Shown here: piece by piece, positions 16,744-25,187 of the stretch
How the letters are laid out: each line of letters starts with the position of its first letter
Position numbering within the stretch: position 1 is the stretch's first letter
From: Microbacterium sp. LWO13-1.2
GTDB lineage: Bacteria; Actinomycetota; Actinomycetes; Actinomycetales; Microbacteriaceae
Length of the DNA stretch: 64,000 nt
Assembly: GCF_038397725.1 (NCBI RefSeq)
Contig: NZ_CP151634.1
Coordinates: forward strand, 744,001-808,000
Direction of reading: 5' to 3'
The notes under the pieces: generated by a model
Databases searched by the model: none
Told to the model about the DNA's origin: nothing
The model's input: only the letters and a program-made list of their open reading frames with translations
Translations under genes and position numbers: made by a program

Positions 16744-16782
16744 ACACGCTGGGCCCGGTCGTTCTCGACCGGCCCAGCGTGT
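16744..16782. terminator. Bidirectional terminator, cassette copy 2
   Basis: A hairpin of about 17 bp with one bulge and a TTCT loop, between convergent genes ending at 16724 and 16800. It shares CTCACCGCAGAA, the upper stem CTGGGCCCGGTCG and the loop with the terminator at 8786. The lower stem differs with paired changes. Confidence 0.85.
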
Positions 16783-16799
16783 GTCTCCGATGATCCCGG

Positions 16800-18596
16800 C
16801 TACGCCCGAGCCACTTTCCGGCGCGCGACCACCAGCGCAGCGGCACCGGCGGTGAGCAGAAGCACACCGATCCCCCCGGTGAACGCATCCATTTCGACAC
16901 CCGTCGCGGCGAGCTCCGACCCCGGCACGGTGTCATCGATCGGAGTCGTGTCCCCGATCAGCGGGCTCTCGGCCATCGCCGCCCCCGTGAGGCAGCGCTT
17001 GAGCTCGGTGAGCTTGACCCAGTGCGAGCCGTCGGCGACCGGACGGCAGCCCTCGGCGAAAGCGATCTCGCGCTCGTTGTAGAGCATCCGCACGAGCGGG
17101 GTGAAGGCGGTCCCCGTCGCCGGATCGATACCCTCGCGGGCCACGACATCCCACTGCACGTTCGCTCCCATCGGCGTCACCTCGGCACCGCGCCACGGGT
17201 TCGTCGCGTAGTCGTAGATGTCGGCGGCGGAAGCCGGTGCGGCATTGTCGGGCGCGGCGACGGTCGAGCCGGGCAGCCCCAGCAGGGCAGCGAAGGGAAC
17301 GATCGTCTCGGCATGTGCGAAGCGGAAGGTCGCGGCCACGTCGCCACCTGCGACGCGCGCGTCGATCATCGCGAAGAAGTCGTCGAGCAGCGGCTGGGCG
17401 ATGGCGAAGGTCTCGGTGTGGCCGGCGAGGCTCGGACCCTTCTCGTAGAAGTCCTCGGAGTCGAGGAGATAGGCGAACCATTCGGCATCCGCCTCGTGGC
17501 CCTCGAAGTAGGCGTTGAAGTCGAAAGTGTGGGGCTCGACGTTCTCCTCGGCCATGTCGACGGCGATGATGTACAGGTTGTACAGCGTCATCGCCGCGTC
17601 GACGGTGCTCTCGATCGACTTCTCCGGGTCGCCGCAGGCGTCGGGGTCGGCCGCCGGGTCCGCGCCGGGTGCGCAGGCGACGGCACCGTGTTCTGTGCCA
17701 TCCACGGTGTTGAACCAGATGTGCGCATCATCCGTGCCGATCGCGGTGATGAACTCGGGCGTGAAGATTCCGGACAGCAGGTCTTCGGCGACCTCCACCG
17801 AGCGCGGCAGGTCTTCGATGTAGTCCGTCGCAGCGGCGATGGTGCCGCCGTCATCGGTCTGGGCTTCGATGTACGCCTCGTACGCCTCCGCGCGCTCGCG
17901 CTCGGGGCTGCCCTCCGCCTTGTCCGTGCCGTCGGGGTTCTCGACCTTGTGGAAGTAGAGCAGGTCGGGGCGCGGTTCCAGCGGCACGGCGAGGTCAGGG
18001 GCGGATGCTCCGGCATCCGTCACCGCGTCGCCGAAGCCGAGCAGGAAGTTCTCGCCCGACTCGGTCGCCCGCGCTTCGCCCGAGGTCTCCGCGATGATGC
18101 GATCGCCGCCGGCAGCGGCGTCCGTGAAGAGGCCCGTGTTGCGCTCGAAGGCACGCGAACCGATGCCCTGGTGCTGAGTCTCCCCCTGGCCGGTCAGCAT
18201 GCCGTAGCCGTTCTCGACGTTCGCGGCGGTGATGGCATCGAGGTTTGCGACGAACTGTGCGCCGATCTCGGGCGTGAGGAACCCGTTCTCCGCCTGCGCG
18301 GTCGCAGCGACGAGGTGCAGGAGCGCGTCGTACTTGTAGCCCGAGAGTCCGCGCGATCCGTGCCGCGCGACGGATTCCGTGGCGATCGGCGCGTACCCGG
18401 CGGGAGCGGCCTGATAGGCATCGATGTCGGCCTGCGTCGGAGCGATGTAGGGCTGCTTGCTGCTGTAGAAGCCGTCGTCGGAGGGCTGCTCCTCGGCGTG
18501 CGCGGGAACGGCGAGGGCGAGCGCGGCGACGACACCGAGTGCGACGGCCGCGGAGGCGATCGTTCGTGAGCGGGGCGGGTGGGACTGTGGAATCAC
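16800..18596 (-). CDS. Secreted histidine acid phosphatase (MINPP-like phytase) with sortase sorting signal
   Basis: A 598-residue exported phosphatase. Residues 1-34 are a Sec signal peptide ending AHA. The catalytic RHGSRG (78-83) supplies the nucleophilic His. The acid motif is HAE in FRFAHAETIVPF; HAE rather than HD is the mark of multiple inositol polyphosphate phosphatases, so phytate or similar substrates are likely. The C-terminus has LAATG, a hydrophobic helix and a basic tail (ARRKVARA). LAxTG is the pattern used by class E sortases of high-GC Gram-positives, so the enzyme is probably wall-anchored. The start is GTG 18596, with GGAGAT upstream; the longer frame lacks a signal-like beginning. 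Confidence 0.88.
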   Translation of the reverse strand: MIPQSHPPRSRTIASAAVALGVVAALALAVPAHAEEQPSDDGFYSSKQPYIAPTQADIDAYQAAPAGYAPIATESVARHGSRGLSGYKYDALLHLVAATAQAENGFLTPEIGAQFVANLDAITAANVENGYGMLTGQGETQHQGIGSRAFERNTGLFTDAAAGGDRIIAETSGEARATESGENFLLGFGDAVTDAGASAPDLAVPLEPRPDLLYFHKVENPDGTDKAEGSPERERAEAYEAYIEAQTDDGGTIAAATDYIEDLPRSVEVAEDLLSGIFTPEFITAIGTDDAHIWFNTVDGTEHGAVACAPGADPAADPDACGDPEKSIESTVDAAMTLYNLYIIAVDMAEENVEPHTFDFNAYFEGHEADAEWFAYLLDSEDFYEKGPSLAGHTETFAIAQPLLDDFFAMIDARVAGGDVAATFRFAHAETIVPFAALLGLPGSTVAAPDNAAPASAADIYDYATNPWRGAEVTPMGANVQWDVVAREGIDPATGTAFTPLVRMLYNEREIAFAEGCRPVADGSHWVKLTELKRCLTGAAMAESPLIGDTTPIDDTVPGSELAATGVEMDAFTGGIGVLLLTAGAAALVVARRKVARA

Positions 18597-18725
18597 GGCG
18601 ATCTCCGATGAGCAGGGCCGCGGACGTTCGGGCCGAGGGATAGAGATACCGGGCGTGAATGAACGGAATGTGGCGCGCAGGCGACCGATCGTCATCTCAC
18701 GCCGCGAGCATCCGCCCGATTCGCG

Positions 18726-19295
18726 TCACTCTGTAACCGAGCGCACCACCCGGGCCGGCGACCCGACGGCGATCGACCCGGCGGGAACGTCCTTGGTCAC
18801 GACGGATGCCGCTCCGATGACCGCGTCATCGCCGATCGTCACGCCCGGCAGGATCGTGGCATTGGAGCCGACCCAGACATTGCGGCCGATCACCACCGGA
18901 TGCGGATGCATGTCGCCACGTCTGTTCGGCGCGAGGTCGTGGTTGAGCGTGGCGATGACGACGTTGTGGCCGATCAGGGAGTCATCACCGATCGTCACGC
19001 CGCCCTGATCCTGGAAGGTGCAGCCCGCATTGATGAAGATGCGCCTGCCGAAGGCGATGTTCTTGCCGAAGTCGGCCGTGAACGGCGGGAACACGGTGAC
19101 TGTCTCGTCGACCGGGCGCCCCGTCAGCTCGGAAAGCAGTTCGCGCACCCGAGCGGGCTCGTGGTAGCCGCTGTTCAGCTCACCCGTGATGCGCATCGCA
19201 TTCTGACTCGTCTGGAGCATCACCGCATGCAGAGGCGAATCGCCCAGGATGGACTCACCCGCGTTCAGCGCGTCCAGAAGATCTCGGAGTTCCAT
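18726..19295 (-). CDS. Sugar O-acetyltransferase (left-handed beta-helix, LacA/Maa type)
   Basis: A 189-residue acetyl-CoA-dependent transferase of the maltose/galactoside acetyltransferase group. The N-terminal helical cap is followed by hexapeptide repeats (VTIGDDSLIGHNVVI, PVVIGRNVWVGSNATILPG, VTIGDDAVIGAASVV). The catalytic His is in ATLNHDL, with the TADFGKNIAFGRRIFINAGC block before it. AGAGG precedes ATG 19295. It lies between the phosphatase and the ABC1 kinase on the same strand, without an obvious functional link. Confidence 0.9.
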   Translation of the reverse strand: MELRDLLDALNAGESILGDSPLHAVMLQTSQNAMRITGELNSGYHEPARVRELLSELTGRPVDETVTVFPPFTADFGKNIAFGRRIFINAGCTFQDQGGVTIGDDSLIGHNVVIATLNHDLAPNRRGDMHPHPVVIGRNVWVGSNATILPGVTIGDDAVIGAASVVTKDVPAGSIAVGSPARVVRSVTE

Positions 19296-19387
19296 GGAGG
19301 CCTCTCATCCGTCAACCGTCCGGTCAGACTACGCGAGCGGATTGCTCCCATGGGAAGCGGATGACTGCCGACGCGAGCATCCGCCCC

Positions 19388-21244
19388 TCAGCGCCGCCCG
19401 ATGCCGGCGAACATCGCGTACAGCAGCGGCACTGCGGAGGCCGCGATGAGCACCGTACCGAGAACGGGATTCGGTGTGAGCAGGACTCCGCCACCGACCA
19501 GCATCCCGGCGAAGAGCACGGCCGCGACAGCACGACGCCCGATGCGCACGAGCGAATCCAGCCGTCGTTCGAGCCGCGACGTGTCGAACGTGACCGTGCC
19601 GTCGTCGATGCGCGTGATGACATCGTCGATCCGCTTCGGGAGGCGCATCGTGACGGCGACGGTCTCCATCGCCTGTTGCGCGAGCGTCATGGCCAGGTTG
19701 CCGCTCTCGTCGCGCAGCAGTCGCCCGGCGTACGGCTCGGCCGCATCCCAGACGTTGAACGCCGGATTGAGGCCACTGCACATGCCCGACGTCAGCGACA
19801 CCGCACGGATGAGCAGCAGCATGTTCTCCGGAAGCTGCAGCGGGAGCGAGCGCACCATGTCGCCGAACTCGTCGGCGAAGTCGCTGAACTCACGCGGATC
19901 CACCTTGCTCAGCTCGGCGAATCCCATGCCGCCGAAGCGCGCGAACAAGGCGGTGAGGGCGCGCTCAAGCTCGACCGTGTCGGCCGACGGCAGCAGCACG
20001 CCGATCTCGCGGGCGGCTACGACGAGCCCCTTGCTGTCGCGTCCAGCGACCGCGATGAGAAGGGTGCGCAGGCCGTCGCGCAGGTTCGGTGCGACCTCGG
20101 CCATCATGCCGAAATCGATGAACGTCAGACGGAAGTTCTGGACGCCCGGGGTGGCCTCGGGGACCGGTGTCACGAAGATGTTCCCCGGGTGCGGATCGGC
20201 GTGCACGAAGCTGTGCGTGAACACCTGATCGAACATGACCTCGGCGAACACGTCGGCCACCTCGGACGGGTCGATGCCGGCCGCACGCAGTGCCGTCTTG
20301 TCGTTGATCTTGATCGCCGTGACATCCGACAGCGTGAGCACCCGGCGGGTGATCCGCTCCCAGACGAGCTGGGGAGTGTCGACTCGCGGATCGTCGGCGA
20401 AGTTCGCGGCGAACCGCTCGGCGTTGGCCGCCTCGTGCAGGTAGTCGATCTCTTCGCGGCTCGTCTGCGCGAACTCCTCGACGAGGGCGGGGGCGTCGAC
20501 CCGGTCGGCGACGATGCGCACCCGCCGCAGCCAGCCGGCCACCCGGCGGAGCGCCGCGAGGTCGACCGCGACGATCTCGTCGATGCCGGGCCGCTGCACC
20601 TTTACGACGACATTCCCGAGCCCGGTGTCGGCGGCGTCGAGGGCGGAGAGCCGGGCGCGGTGCACCTGACCGAGGGATGCCGCAGCGACCGGCACCTCAT
20701 CGAACCAGGCGTAGGCACGCTCCAGCGGCACGCCCAGCTCGGCCTCAGCGAGCTGCTTGATGGCCGCGAACGGCACCGCGGGCACCTCGTCCTGCAGACC
20801 CTCGAGCTCGGCGGTGATCTCCGGCGGGAGCACATCGAGCCGGGAGGACATGAACTGCCCGACCTTGATCATCAGGCCGCCGAGACTCACGGCGAGCGTG
20901 TGGAAGCGCCGCGCAAAGCGCTGCATCCGCGCCGGGCGGGTGCGCTCCGACACCGAGCTCAGGCCGAAGCGCGGCAGCACGAGCTCGAACCACCAGATCT
21001 TGATGAACTCGCGGGCCGCGAATGAGAGGATGCGGCGGTAGCGGGCGCGGTGGGCGGATGCCGGTGGCAGCGAGCCGGCGGCAGAGCGGCGAGGCGCCGG
21101 CATACCGGGAATCGAACGAGGCGGATCGGCGGCCGCGGGGGCCGGATGCGCCTCCCCCGCCGGAAGCCGGGCGTCGTCCCGGCCGCCGGGGACCTGCTCG
21201 CTCAGCGACTGGGAAGGCTCGGGCATACCTGCGGCATCCGTCAT
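19388..21244 (-). CDS. ABC1/UbiB (AarF) family atypical kinase
   Basis: A protein of about 618 residues with a disordered, proline-rich N-terminus of about 60 residues. The ABC1 kinase-like domain follows: the family-specific KVGQFMSSR helix, the A-rich nucleotide loop AAASLGQVHRA, the lysine strand VVVKVQRPG, a catalytic HADPHPGN-type loop (HSFVHADPHPGNIFV) and the metal motif FIDFGMM. Two hydrophobic segments close the C-terminus (VAAVLFAGMLVGGGVLL, VLIAASAVPLLYAMFAG), anchoring it to the membrane. Members act on isoprenoid-lipid metabolism such as quinone synthesis, but no such genes are adjacent. I use ATG 21244, with AGGGGGTGG before it. Confidence 0.88.
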   Translation of the reverse strand: MTDAAGMPEPSQSLSEQVPGGRDDARLPAGEAHPAPAAADPPRSIPGMPAPRRSAAGSLPPASAHRARYRRILSFAAREFIKIWWFELVLPRFGLSSVSERTRPARMQRFARRFHTLAVSLGGLMIKVGQFMSSRLDVLPPEITAELEGLQDEVPAVPFAAIKQLAEAELGVPLERAYAWFDEVPVAAASLGQVHRARLSALDAADTGLGNVVVKVQRPGIDEIVAVDLAALRRVAGWLRRVRIVADRVDAPALVEEFAQTSREEIDYLHEAANAERFAANFADDPRVDTPQLVWERITRRVLTLSDVTAIKINDKTALRAAGIDPSEVADVFAEVMFDQVFTHSFVHADPHPGNIFVTPVPEATPGVQNFRLTFIDFGMMAEVAPNLRDGLRTLLIAVAGRDSKGLVVAAREIGVLLPSADTVELERALTALFARFGGMGFAELSKVDPREFSDFADEFGDMVRSLPLQLPENMLLLIRAVSLTSGMCSGLNPAFNVWDAAEPYAGRLLRDESGNLAMTLAQQAMETVAVTMRLPKRIDDVITRIDDGTVTFDTSRLERRLDSLVRIGRRAVAAVLFAGMLVGGGVLLTPNPVLGTVLIAASAVPLLYAMFAGIGRR

Positions 21245-21300
21245 CGACCCACCCCCTGCTCGCCGGTCCTCAACGCGGGAACCTGACTCCGCCACCCCGA

Positions 21301-21885
21301 TCAGTCCTGAGCGAGGATCGAGTACAGCCTACGGCGAGCCTCGTCGAGCACCTCGATGGCCTGCTGCACCTGCTCCGGGCTTCCGCTTCGGCCGATCTGC
21401 GCGGCGGCAGCGGCGAGATCGACACCGGCCTTGGGCAGTGCGCTGAAGCGCGCGCTGTCGCGACCGCCGTCCTTCTCCGCCGACGACACCCAGGGTGCCG
21501 GGGTGTCGCTCGACTCATCCGCGACCGCGCGGCCGGCTTCGGTGAGCGAGTAGGTCTTGCGACCGTTCTGCTCCTCCGCCTCGATGAGTCCCTCATCAGC
21601 GAGCAGCTGCAGCGTCGGGTAGACCGAGCCGGCGCTGGGCTTCCACGATCCACCGCTGCGCTCGGCGATCTCGTTGATGATCTGGTAGCCGTGCATCGGC
21701 TTCTCGGCGAGAAGCGTGAGCACGGCTGTGCGCACGTCGCCGCGCGCCATGCGGGAGCCGCCGCCTGGCCGCTGATCGAATGTCTTCCGCAGCTGATCCA
21801 TGGCTTCGAAGAGAGCGGATGCCGGACCGCCGGCGCCGCCGAATCCGGACCCGCCGAACGGGTTCGAGGGGAATGAGTTGTTCAT
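21301..21885 (-). CDS. PadR-family transcriptional regulator
   Basis: A 194-residue regulator with a Gly/Pro/Phe-rich N-terminal tail (residues 1-45). The PadR winged helix follows (RTAVLTLLAEKPMHGYQIINEI, then SAGSVYPTLQLLADEGLIEAEE). A long C-terminal helix ends LDEARRRLYSILAQD. ATG 21885 is preceded by GGGAGGT. It lies 56 bp upstream of the ABC1 kinase gene and is probably in one unit with it. The palindrome CGATATATCG at 21921-21930, just upstream, is a likely autoregulatory site. Confidence 0.9.
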   Translation of the reverse strand: MNNSFPSNPFGGSGFGGAGGPASALFEAMDQLRKTFDQRPGGGSRMARGDVRTAVLTLLAEKPMHGYQIINEIAERSGGSWKPSAGSVYPTLQLLADEGLIEAEEQNGRKTYSLTEAGRAVADESSDTPAPWVSSAEKDGGRDSARFSALPKAGVDLAAAAAQIGRSGSPEQVQQAIEVLDEARRRLYSILAQD

Positions 21886-21920
21886 GGTGACCTCCCGTGA
21901 GTGGTTCGAACGATACTCAA

Positions 21921-21930
21921 CGATATATCG
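21921..21930. promoter_or_regulatory. Palindrome CGATATATCG upstream of padR
   Basis: A perfect 10-bp palindrome about 35 bp before the regulator's ATG. A second AACGATA lies 10 bases to the left. It is AT-rich and promoter-placed, and is a candidate PadR operator. Confidence 0.5.
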
Positions 21931-22000
21931 CTCAGCCTGGGGGTGGGCTTTGAATCTCCGCGGTCGATCGGGAGGGGAGGTCACACGGCCGCGTGCGCCT

Positions 22001-22080
22001 GCCTCGGAGAAGTACGCCTCCCTCGGCCAGAATCCGGGAATACGGCCGAGGCAAGCGCACAAGGCCGAGCCAGGCGCACG
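22001..22080. repeat. REP-like 80-bp hairpin repeat, copy 1
   Basis: An intergenic element with inner stem CCTCGGCC and GGCCGAGG (22021-22051) around a partly palindromic AATCCGGGAAT-type loop. Weaker outer arms extend the hairpin. The second copy is at 58371-58450; by eye 64 of 80 positions agree, 53 of the last 60. Confidence 0.75.
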
Positions 22081-22107
22081 GCTCGGCCGGCGCACGGATG
22101 CTGCCGA

Positions 22108-22977
22108 CTACCGCCCCGCCAACAGGTCCTGCAGCCGTTCGGCCTCGGCCGCCGGCATCCCGTACCCGTGCTCCGGTGCCGGGTACACACCCTCGCGCAC
22201 CTCTGCGGCGTACTGCTCGACGCCGGCGATCGCGGCGGTGCGCAGGTCGGCATATCGCTTTACAAAGCGAGCCGCTCCGCCGTCGTAGATGCCAAGCAGG
22301 TCGTGGAACACGAGCACCTGGCCGTCGGTGGCGGCACCGGCGCCGATCCCGATCACCGGGATCTCCATGAGCGGCATGATCGCCGCGGTCACGTCACTCG
22401 GAATCGCCTCGAGGACGATCGCGGAGCATCCGGCTTCCTGCAGCGCGACGGCGCTGTCTCGCAGGCGCAGCGCCTCCTCGGCGGTGCGGCCCTGTGCGCG
22501 ATAGCCGCCGAGCGAGGTGGCGGTCTGCGGCGTCAGGCCGACGTGTCCGACGACGGGGATGCCGGCGGCGACGATCGCCCTGGCCCGATCGACCGAGGTG
22601 CCGCCGCGCTCGATCTTCACCAGGTCGCACCCGGTCTCCTTGACGAAGCGCTGGGCTGTCGCGACGGCGATGGCATCAGAGGCCTCGTACGACCCGAAGG
22701 GAAGATCCGCGATGAGCAACGGCGCCTGCAAGCCGCGCCGCACCGCGGCGGTCAGCATGATCATCTCGTCGACCGTGACCGGCACGGTGCTGTCGTATCC
22801 GAGTACGGTCATCGCGGCCGAGTCGCCGACGAGCACGACGTCGACGCCGGCGGCATCGACGATCTGCGCACTCGGGTAGTCGTAGGCAGTGACCATCACG
22901 ATCGGCTCGCCCGCGGCCTTCTTCGCCGCGAGGTCGCCGAGGGTGATGCGCTTCTTGGGAGCGGCGTGGGCGCTCAT
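22108..22977 (-). CDS. panB: 3-methyl-2-oxobutanoate hydroxymethyltransferase
   Basis: A 289-residue TIM-barrel enzyme that makes ketopantoate from alpha-ketoisovalerate and methylenetetrahydrofolate, the first step toward pantothenate. Recognisable blocks are [34 protein letters not shown] with the metal-binding Asp, [25 protein letters not shown] and [19 protein letters not shown] with the catalytic Glu region nearby. ATG 22977 overlaps the panD stop as ATGA. It is the last gene of the pantothenate operon. Confidence 0.95.
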   Translation of the reverse strand: MSAHAAPKKRITLGDLAAKKAAGEPIVMVTAYDYPSAQIVDAAGVDVVLVGDSAAMTVLGYDSTVPVTVDEMIMLTAAVRRGLQAPLLIADLPFGSYEASDAIAVATAQRFVKETGCDLVKIERGGTSVDRARAIVAAGIPVVGHVGLTPQTATSLGGYRAQGRTAEEALRLRDSAVALQEAGCSAIVLEAIPSDVTAAIMPLMEIPVIGIGAGAATDGQVLVFHDLLGIYDGGAARFVKRYADLRTAAIAGVEQYAAEVREGVYPAPEHGYGMPAAEAERLQDLLAGR

Positions 22978-23366
22978 GCCCGGCCGGCCGTCAGGAGCTG
23001 ATCGACCGCGGCGTCGACCTGGATGATCGCGTTGCCGCGGTCCACGTGCACGACGACGGGCTCATAGGTCTCGAGATCTTCCGGCGAGTAGTCGCCGTAG
23101 GAGACGACGATGATCGTGTCGCCGGAGTGCACGAGCCGGGCCGCGGCACCGTTGACCTGCATCACGCCCGAGCCGCGCGCGCCGGCGATCGTGTACGTCT
23201 CGAAGCGGGCACCGTTGTCGACGTCGAGCACATGGACCTGCTCGTGCTCGAGGATGTCGGCGGCCTCGAGCAGGTCGGGGTCGATCGTGATCGAGCCGAC
23301 GTAGTTCAGGTCGCTGCCGGTGATCGTGGCGCGGTGGATCTTCGACTTCAGCATGACGCGACGCAT
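22974..23366 (-). CDS. panD: Aspartate 1-decarboxylase
   Basis: A 130-residue pyruvoyl enzyme converting aspartate to beta-alanine. The precursor is self-cleaved between Gly24 and Ser25 ([10 protein letters not shown]), with Tyr22 and Lys9 of the active site in place. The family block [15 protein letters not shown] and the late [10 protein letters not shown] are intact. The start shares one base with the panC stop (TGATG at 23366), so synthesis is coupled. Beta-alanine feeds PanC, encoded immediately upstream. Confidence 0.95.
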   Translation of the reverse strand: MRRVMLKSKIHRATITGSDLNYVGSITIDPDLLEAADILEHEQVHVLDVDNGARFETYTIAGARGSGVMQVNGAAARLVHSGDTIIVVSYGDYSPEDLETYEPVVVHVDRGNAIIQVDAAVDQLLTAGRA

Positions 23367-24217
23367 CAGGCGTCCCCTCTCAGGATGTGGTTGTCGATCA
23401 GTCGAGCGGCGCCGACACGGGCGGCGACGGCGAGCAGAGCGTCGTTCTCGACGCGGGTGATCTCGTGCAGATCGTCGGCGTCTCGCAGCTCGAGGTACTC
23501 GGCGGTGATGCCGGCGTCTGCGAGCACACGGCGGGCGGCATCCAGAATCGGCTCGCTGTCGCGCTCGCCGTGCTGGTGCAGAGCGGATGCCGCATCGAGC
23601 GCCCGATTCAGTGCAGCCGCCTGCTGCCGCGAGGCCGGGTCGAGGTAGACGTTGCGCGAGCTCATGGCGAGCCCGTCGGCTTCCCGCACGATCGGGCACG
23701 CTTCGATGCGCACGTCGAGGTCGAGGTCACGCACGACACGACGCACGACGAGCACCTGCTGCGCATCCTTCTGCCCGAAGTAGGCGACGTCGGGCCGCAC
23801 GATGCCGAACAGCTTCGTGACGACCGTGGCGACACCGTCGAAGTGGTGCGTTCCACGGCTGGCGCCGTCGAGCACCTCGGTGAGGCCCGCGACGTGGATC
23901 GTCGTGGCGAAGCCGTCGGGATAGACCTCTTCGACGGCAGGAGCGAAGAGGATGTCGGCGCCCTCCGCCTCAGCGAGAGCGGCGTCGCCTGCTTCGTCGC
24001 GCGGGTAGGCGCCGAGGTCTTCGTTGGCACCGAACTGGGTCGGGTTCACGAAGAGCGAGACGACAACGAGGTCGGATGCTTCGCGCGCACGCCGCATGAG
24101 CGAGAGGTGCCCCTCGTGGAACGCGCCCATGGTCGGCACCAGCCCGACGGATGCGCCGGTGTCGCGCGCGGCGCGGACGGCGTCGCGTATCTCGGCGATC
24201 GTGCGGATGATCCTCAT
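23366..24217 (-). CDS. panC: Pantoate--beta-alanine ligase
   Basis: A 283-residue cytoplasmic ligase that joins pantoate and beta-alanine with ATP to give pantothenate. It shows [17 protein letters not shown], with the HxGH nucleotide motif, then [29 protein letters not shown], and the KMSKS-like loop [12 protein letters not shown]. It overlaps the DUF2520 gene upstream (ATGA) and panD downstream, forming a tight four-gene unit. Confidence 0.95.
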   Translation of the reverse strand: MRIIRTIAEIRDAVRAARDTGASVGLVPTMGAFHEGHLSLMRRAREASDLVVVSLFVNPTQFGANEDLGAYPRDEAGDAALAEAEGADILFAPAVEEVYPDGFATTIHVAGLTEVLDGASRGTHHFDGVATVVTKLFGIVRPDVAYFGQKDAQQVLVVRRVVRDLDLDVRIEACPIVREADGLAMSSRNVYLDPASRQQAAALNRALDAASALHQHGERDSEPILDAARRVLADAGITAEYLELRDADDLHEITRVENDALLAVAARVGAARLIDNHILRGDA

Positions 24218-24993
24218 GCCCGGTGCTCCTCTTCACGGACGGCGACGTCGTCTCGGCTGGCGGCGATGACGCGAGTGCGGTCACACAGTTCGTCGAACAG
24301 CGCGAGCAACTCGGGCTGCGTCTCGGCGATGGCGGCGCGTTGGCGATCCACGGTCGCCTCGTCGCCCCGGGCGATCGGGCCGGTGAGGGCCGTCGCTGCG
24401 CCGGCATCGACCCAGTTCTCGACGGTGCGGCGGACGAGCGGAGCGAGCAGCATCCTGGCGTCGCTCGCCGGGATGCCGGATGCGTTCGCAACCTGCTCGG
24501 CGGCGTCGAGCACGGCGAGCACGAGGTTCGAGGCGAGAGACGCGGAGGCGTGGTAGCCCGCACGTCCGCTGTCCTCGACACGGACCGGACGGGCGCCGAG
24601 CATCTCTGCAAGCGCGATGGCCGCGGCGAGCGCGTCCTCGGTGCGCCCGTCGACAGCGCAGCCGATGCCGCGGAACACATCCGGCGTCTCGGCGCCGGTG
24701 AAGGTCTGCAGCGGGTGCAGGCTGAAGTCCACGTCGTCGAGCGGCGTCGCTCCGGAGACATGGCCGATGAGACGGGCGTGCGGCCGCGCCGCGAGAGCGG
24801 CGTCAGCGATCGCCGAGTCTGGAACACAGAGCAGGGCGATGTCGACGTCGGGGATCGACTCCGTGCGCCGGATCGGCCCGTGCACCTCGATGCCCGCCGC
24901 GCGGAGAGCCCGAGCGAGTACGCCGCCGAGGCGACCGGCGCCGAGGACGGCGACGGTCGTTGCGGGCGCGAGGGAGGGGGCAAGTGTACTCAT
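24214..24993 (-). CDS. Rossmann-like / DUF2520 protein, candidate ketopantoate reductase
   Basis: A 259-residue NAD(P)-binding protein. The N-terminal Rossmann fold shows VAVLGAGRLGGVLARALRAAG. LLCVPDSAIADAA, HVSGATPLDD and SLHPLQTF follow, and a helical DUF2520 domain (GRAGYHASASLASNLVLAVL) completes it. As first gene of a coupled operon with panC, panD and panB, it fills the place of the missing ketopantoate reductase. A reductase called PanG in Francisella is, as I recall, of this family; I treat the role as inference. ATG 24993 is chosen because the upstream extension is not conserved-looking. Confidence 0.7.
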   Translation of the reverse strand: MSTLAPSLAPATTVAVLGAGRLGGVLARALRAAGIEVHGPIRRTESIPDVDIALLCVPDSAIADAALAARPHARLIGHVSGATPLDDVDFSLHPLQTFTGAETPDVFRGIGCAVDGRTEDALAAAIALAEMLGARPVRVEDSGRAGYHASASLASNLVLAVLDAAEQVANASGIPASDARMLLAPLVRRTVENWVDAGAATALTGPIARGDEATVDRQRAAIAETQPELLALFDELCDRTRVIAASRDDVAVREEEHRA

Positions 24994-25139
24994 CGGTGTG
25001 CGATGAGTATCCTGCGTTGCGAGGCCACGGGACAAATCATACAGAAATGTGCACACTCCTGCTCGCATTGTTCTTCACATTTTGATCAAGACCACAAGGC
25101 TTAAATTGTCATTCTGCATTTCAGGCCGAAGTACGCGAA

Positions 25140-25174
25140 AGGGCGCGGGTCGGAGCGAATCCGACCCGCGCCCT
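25140..25174 (-). terminator. Terminator downstream of the surface-protein gene
   Basis: A perfect 15-bp stem (arm AGGGCGCGGGTCGGA) with a 5-base loop. On the minus strand it is followed by TTTCGC. It lies 14 bp beyond the surface-protein stop codon. Confidence 0.85.
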
Positions 25175-25187
25175 CTCGGTGCGGTTG

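Noticed and set aside
18700..19388. Direct repeat CGCGAGCATCCGCCC near 18703 and 19373
   Set aside because: Built around the very common GCATCC word of this genome. No longer homology extends on either side.
22021..22051. Reading the CCTCGGCC hairpin as an ordinary terminator
   Set aside because: It has no T-tract and recurs with flanking sequence at 58391, so a dispersed repeat fits better, although it may also stop transcription.
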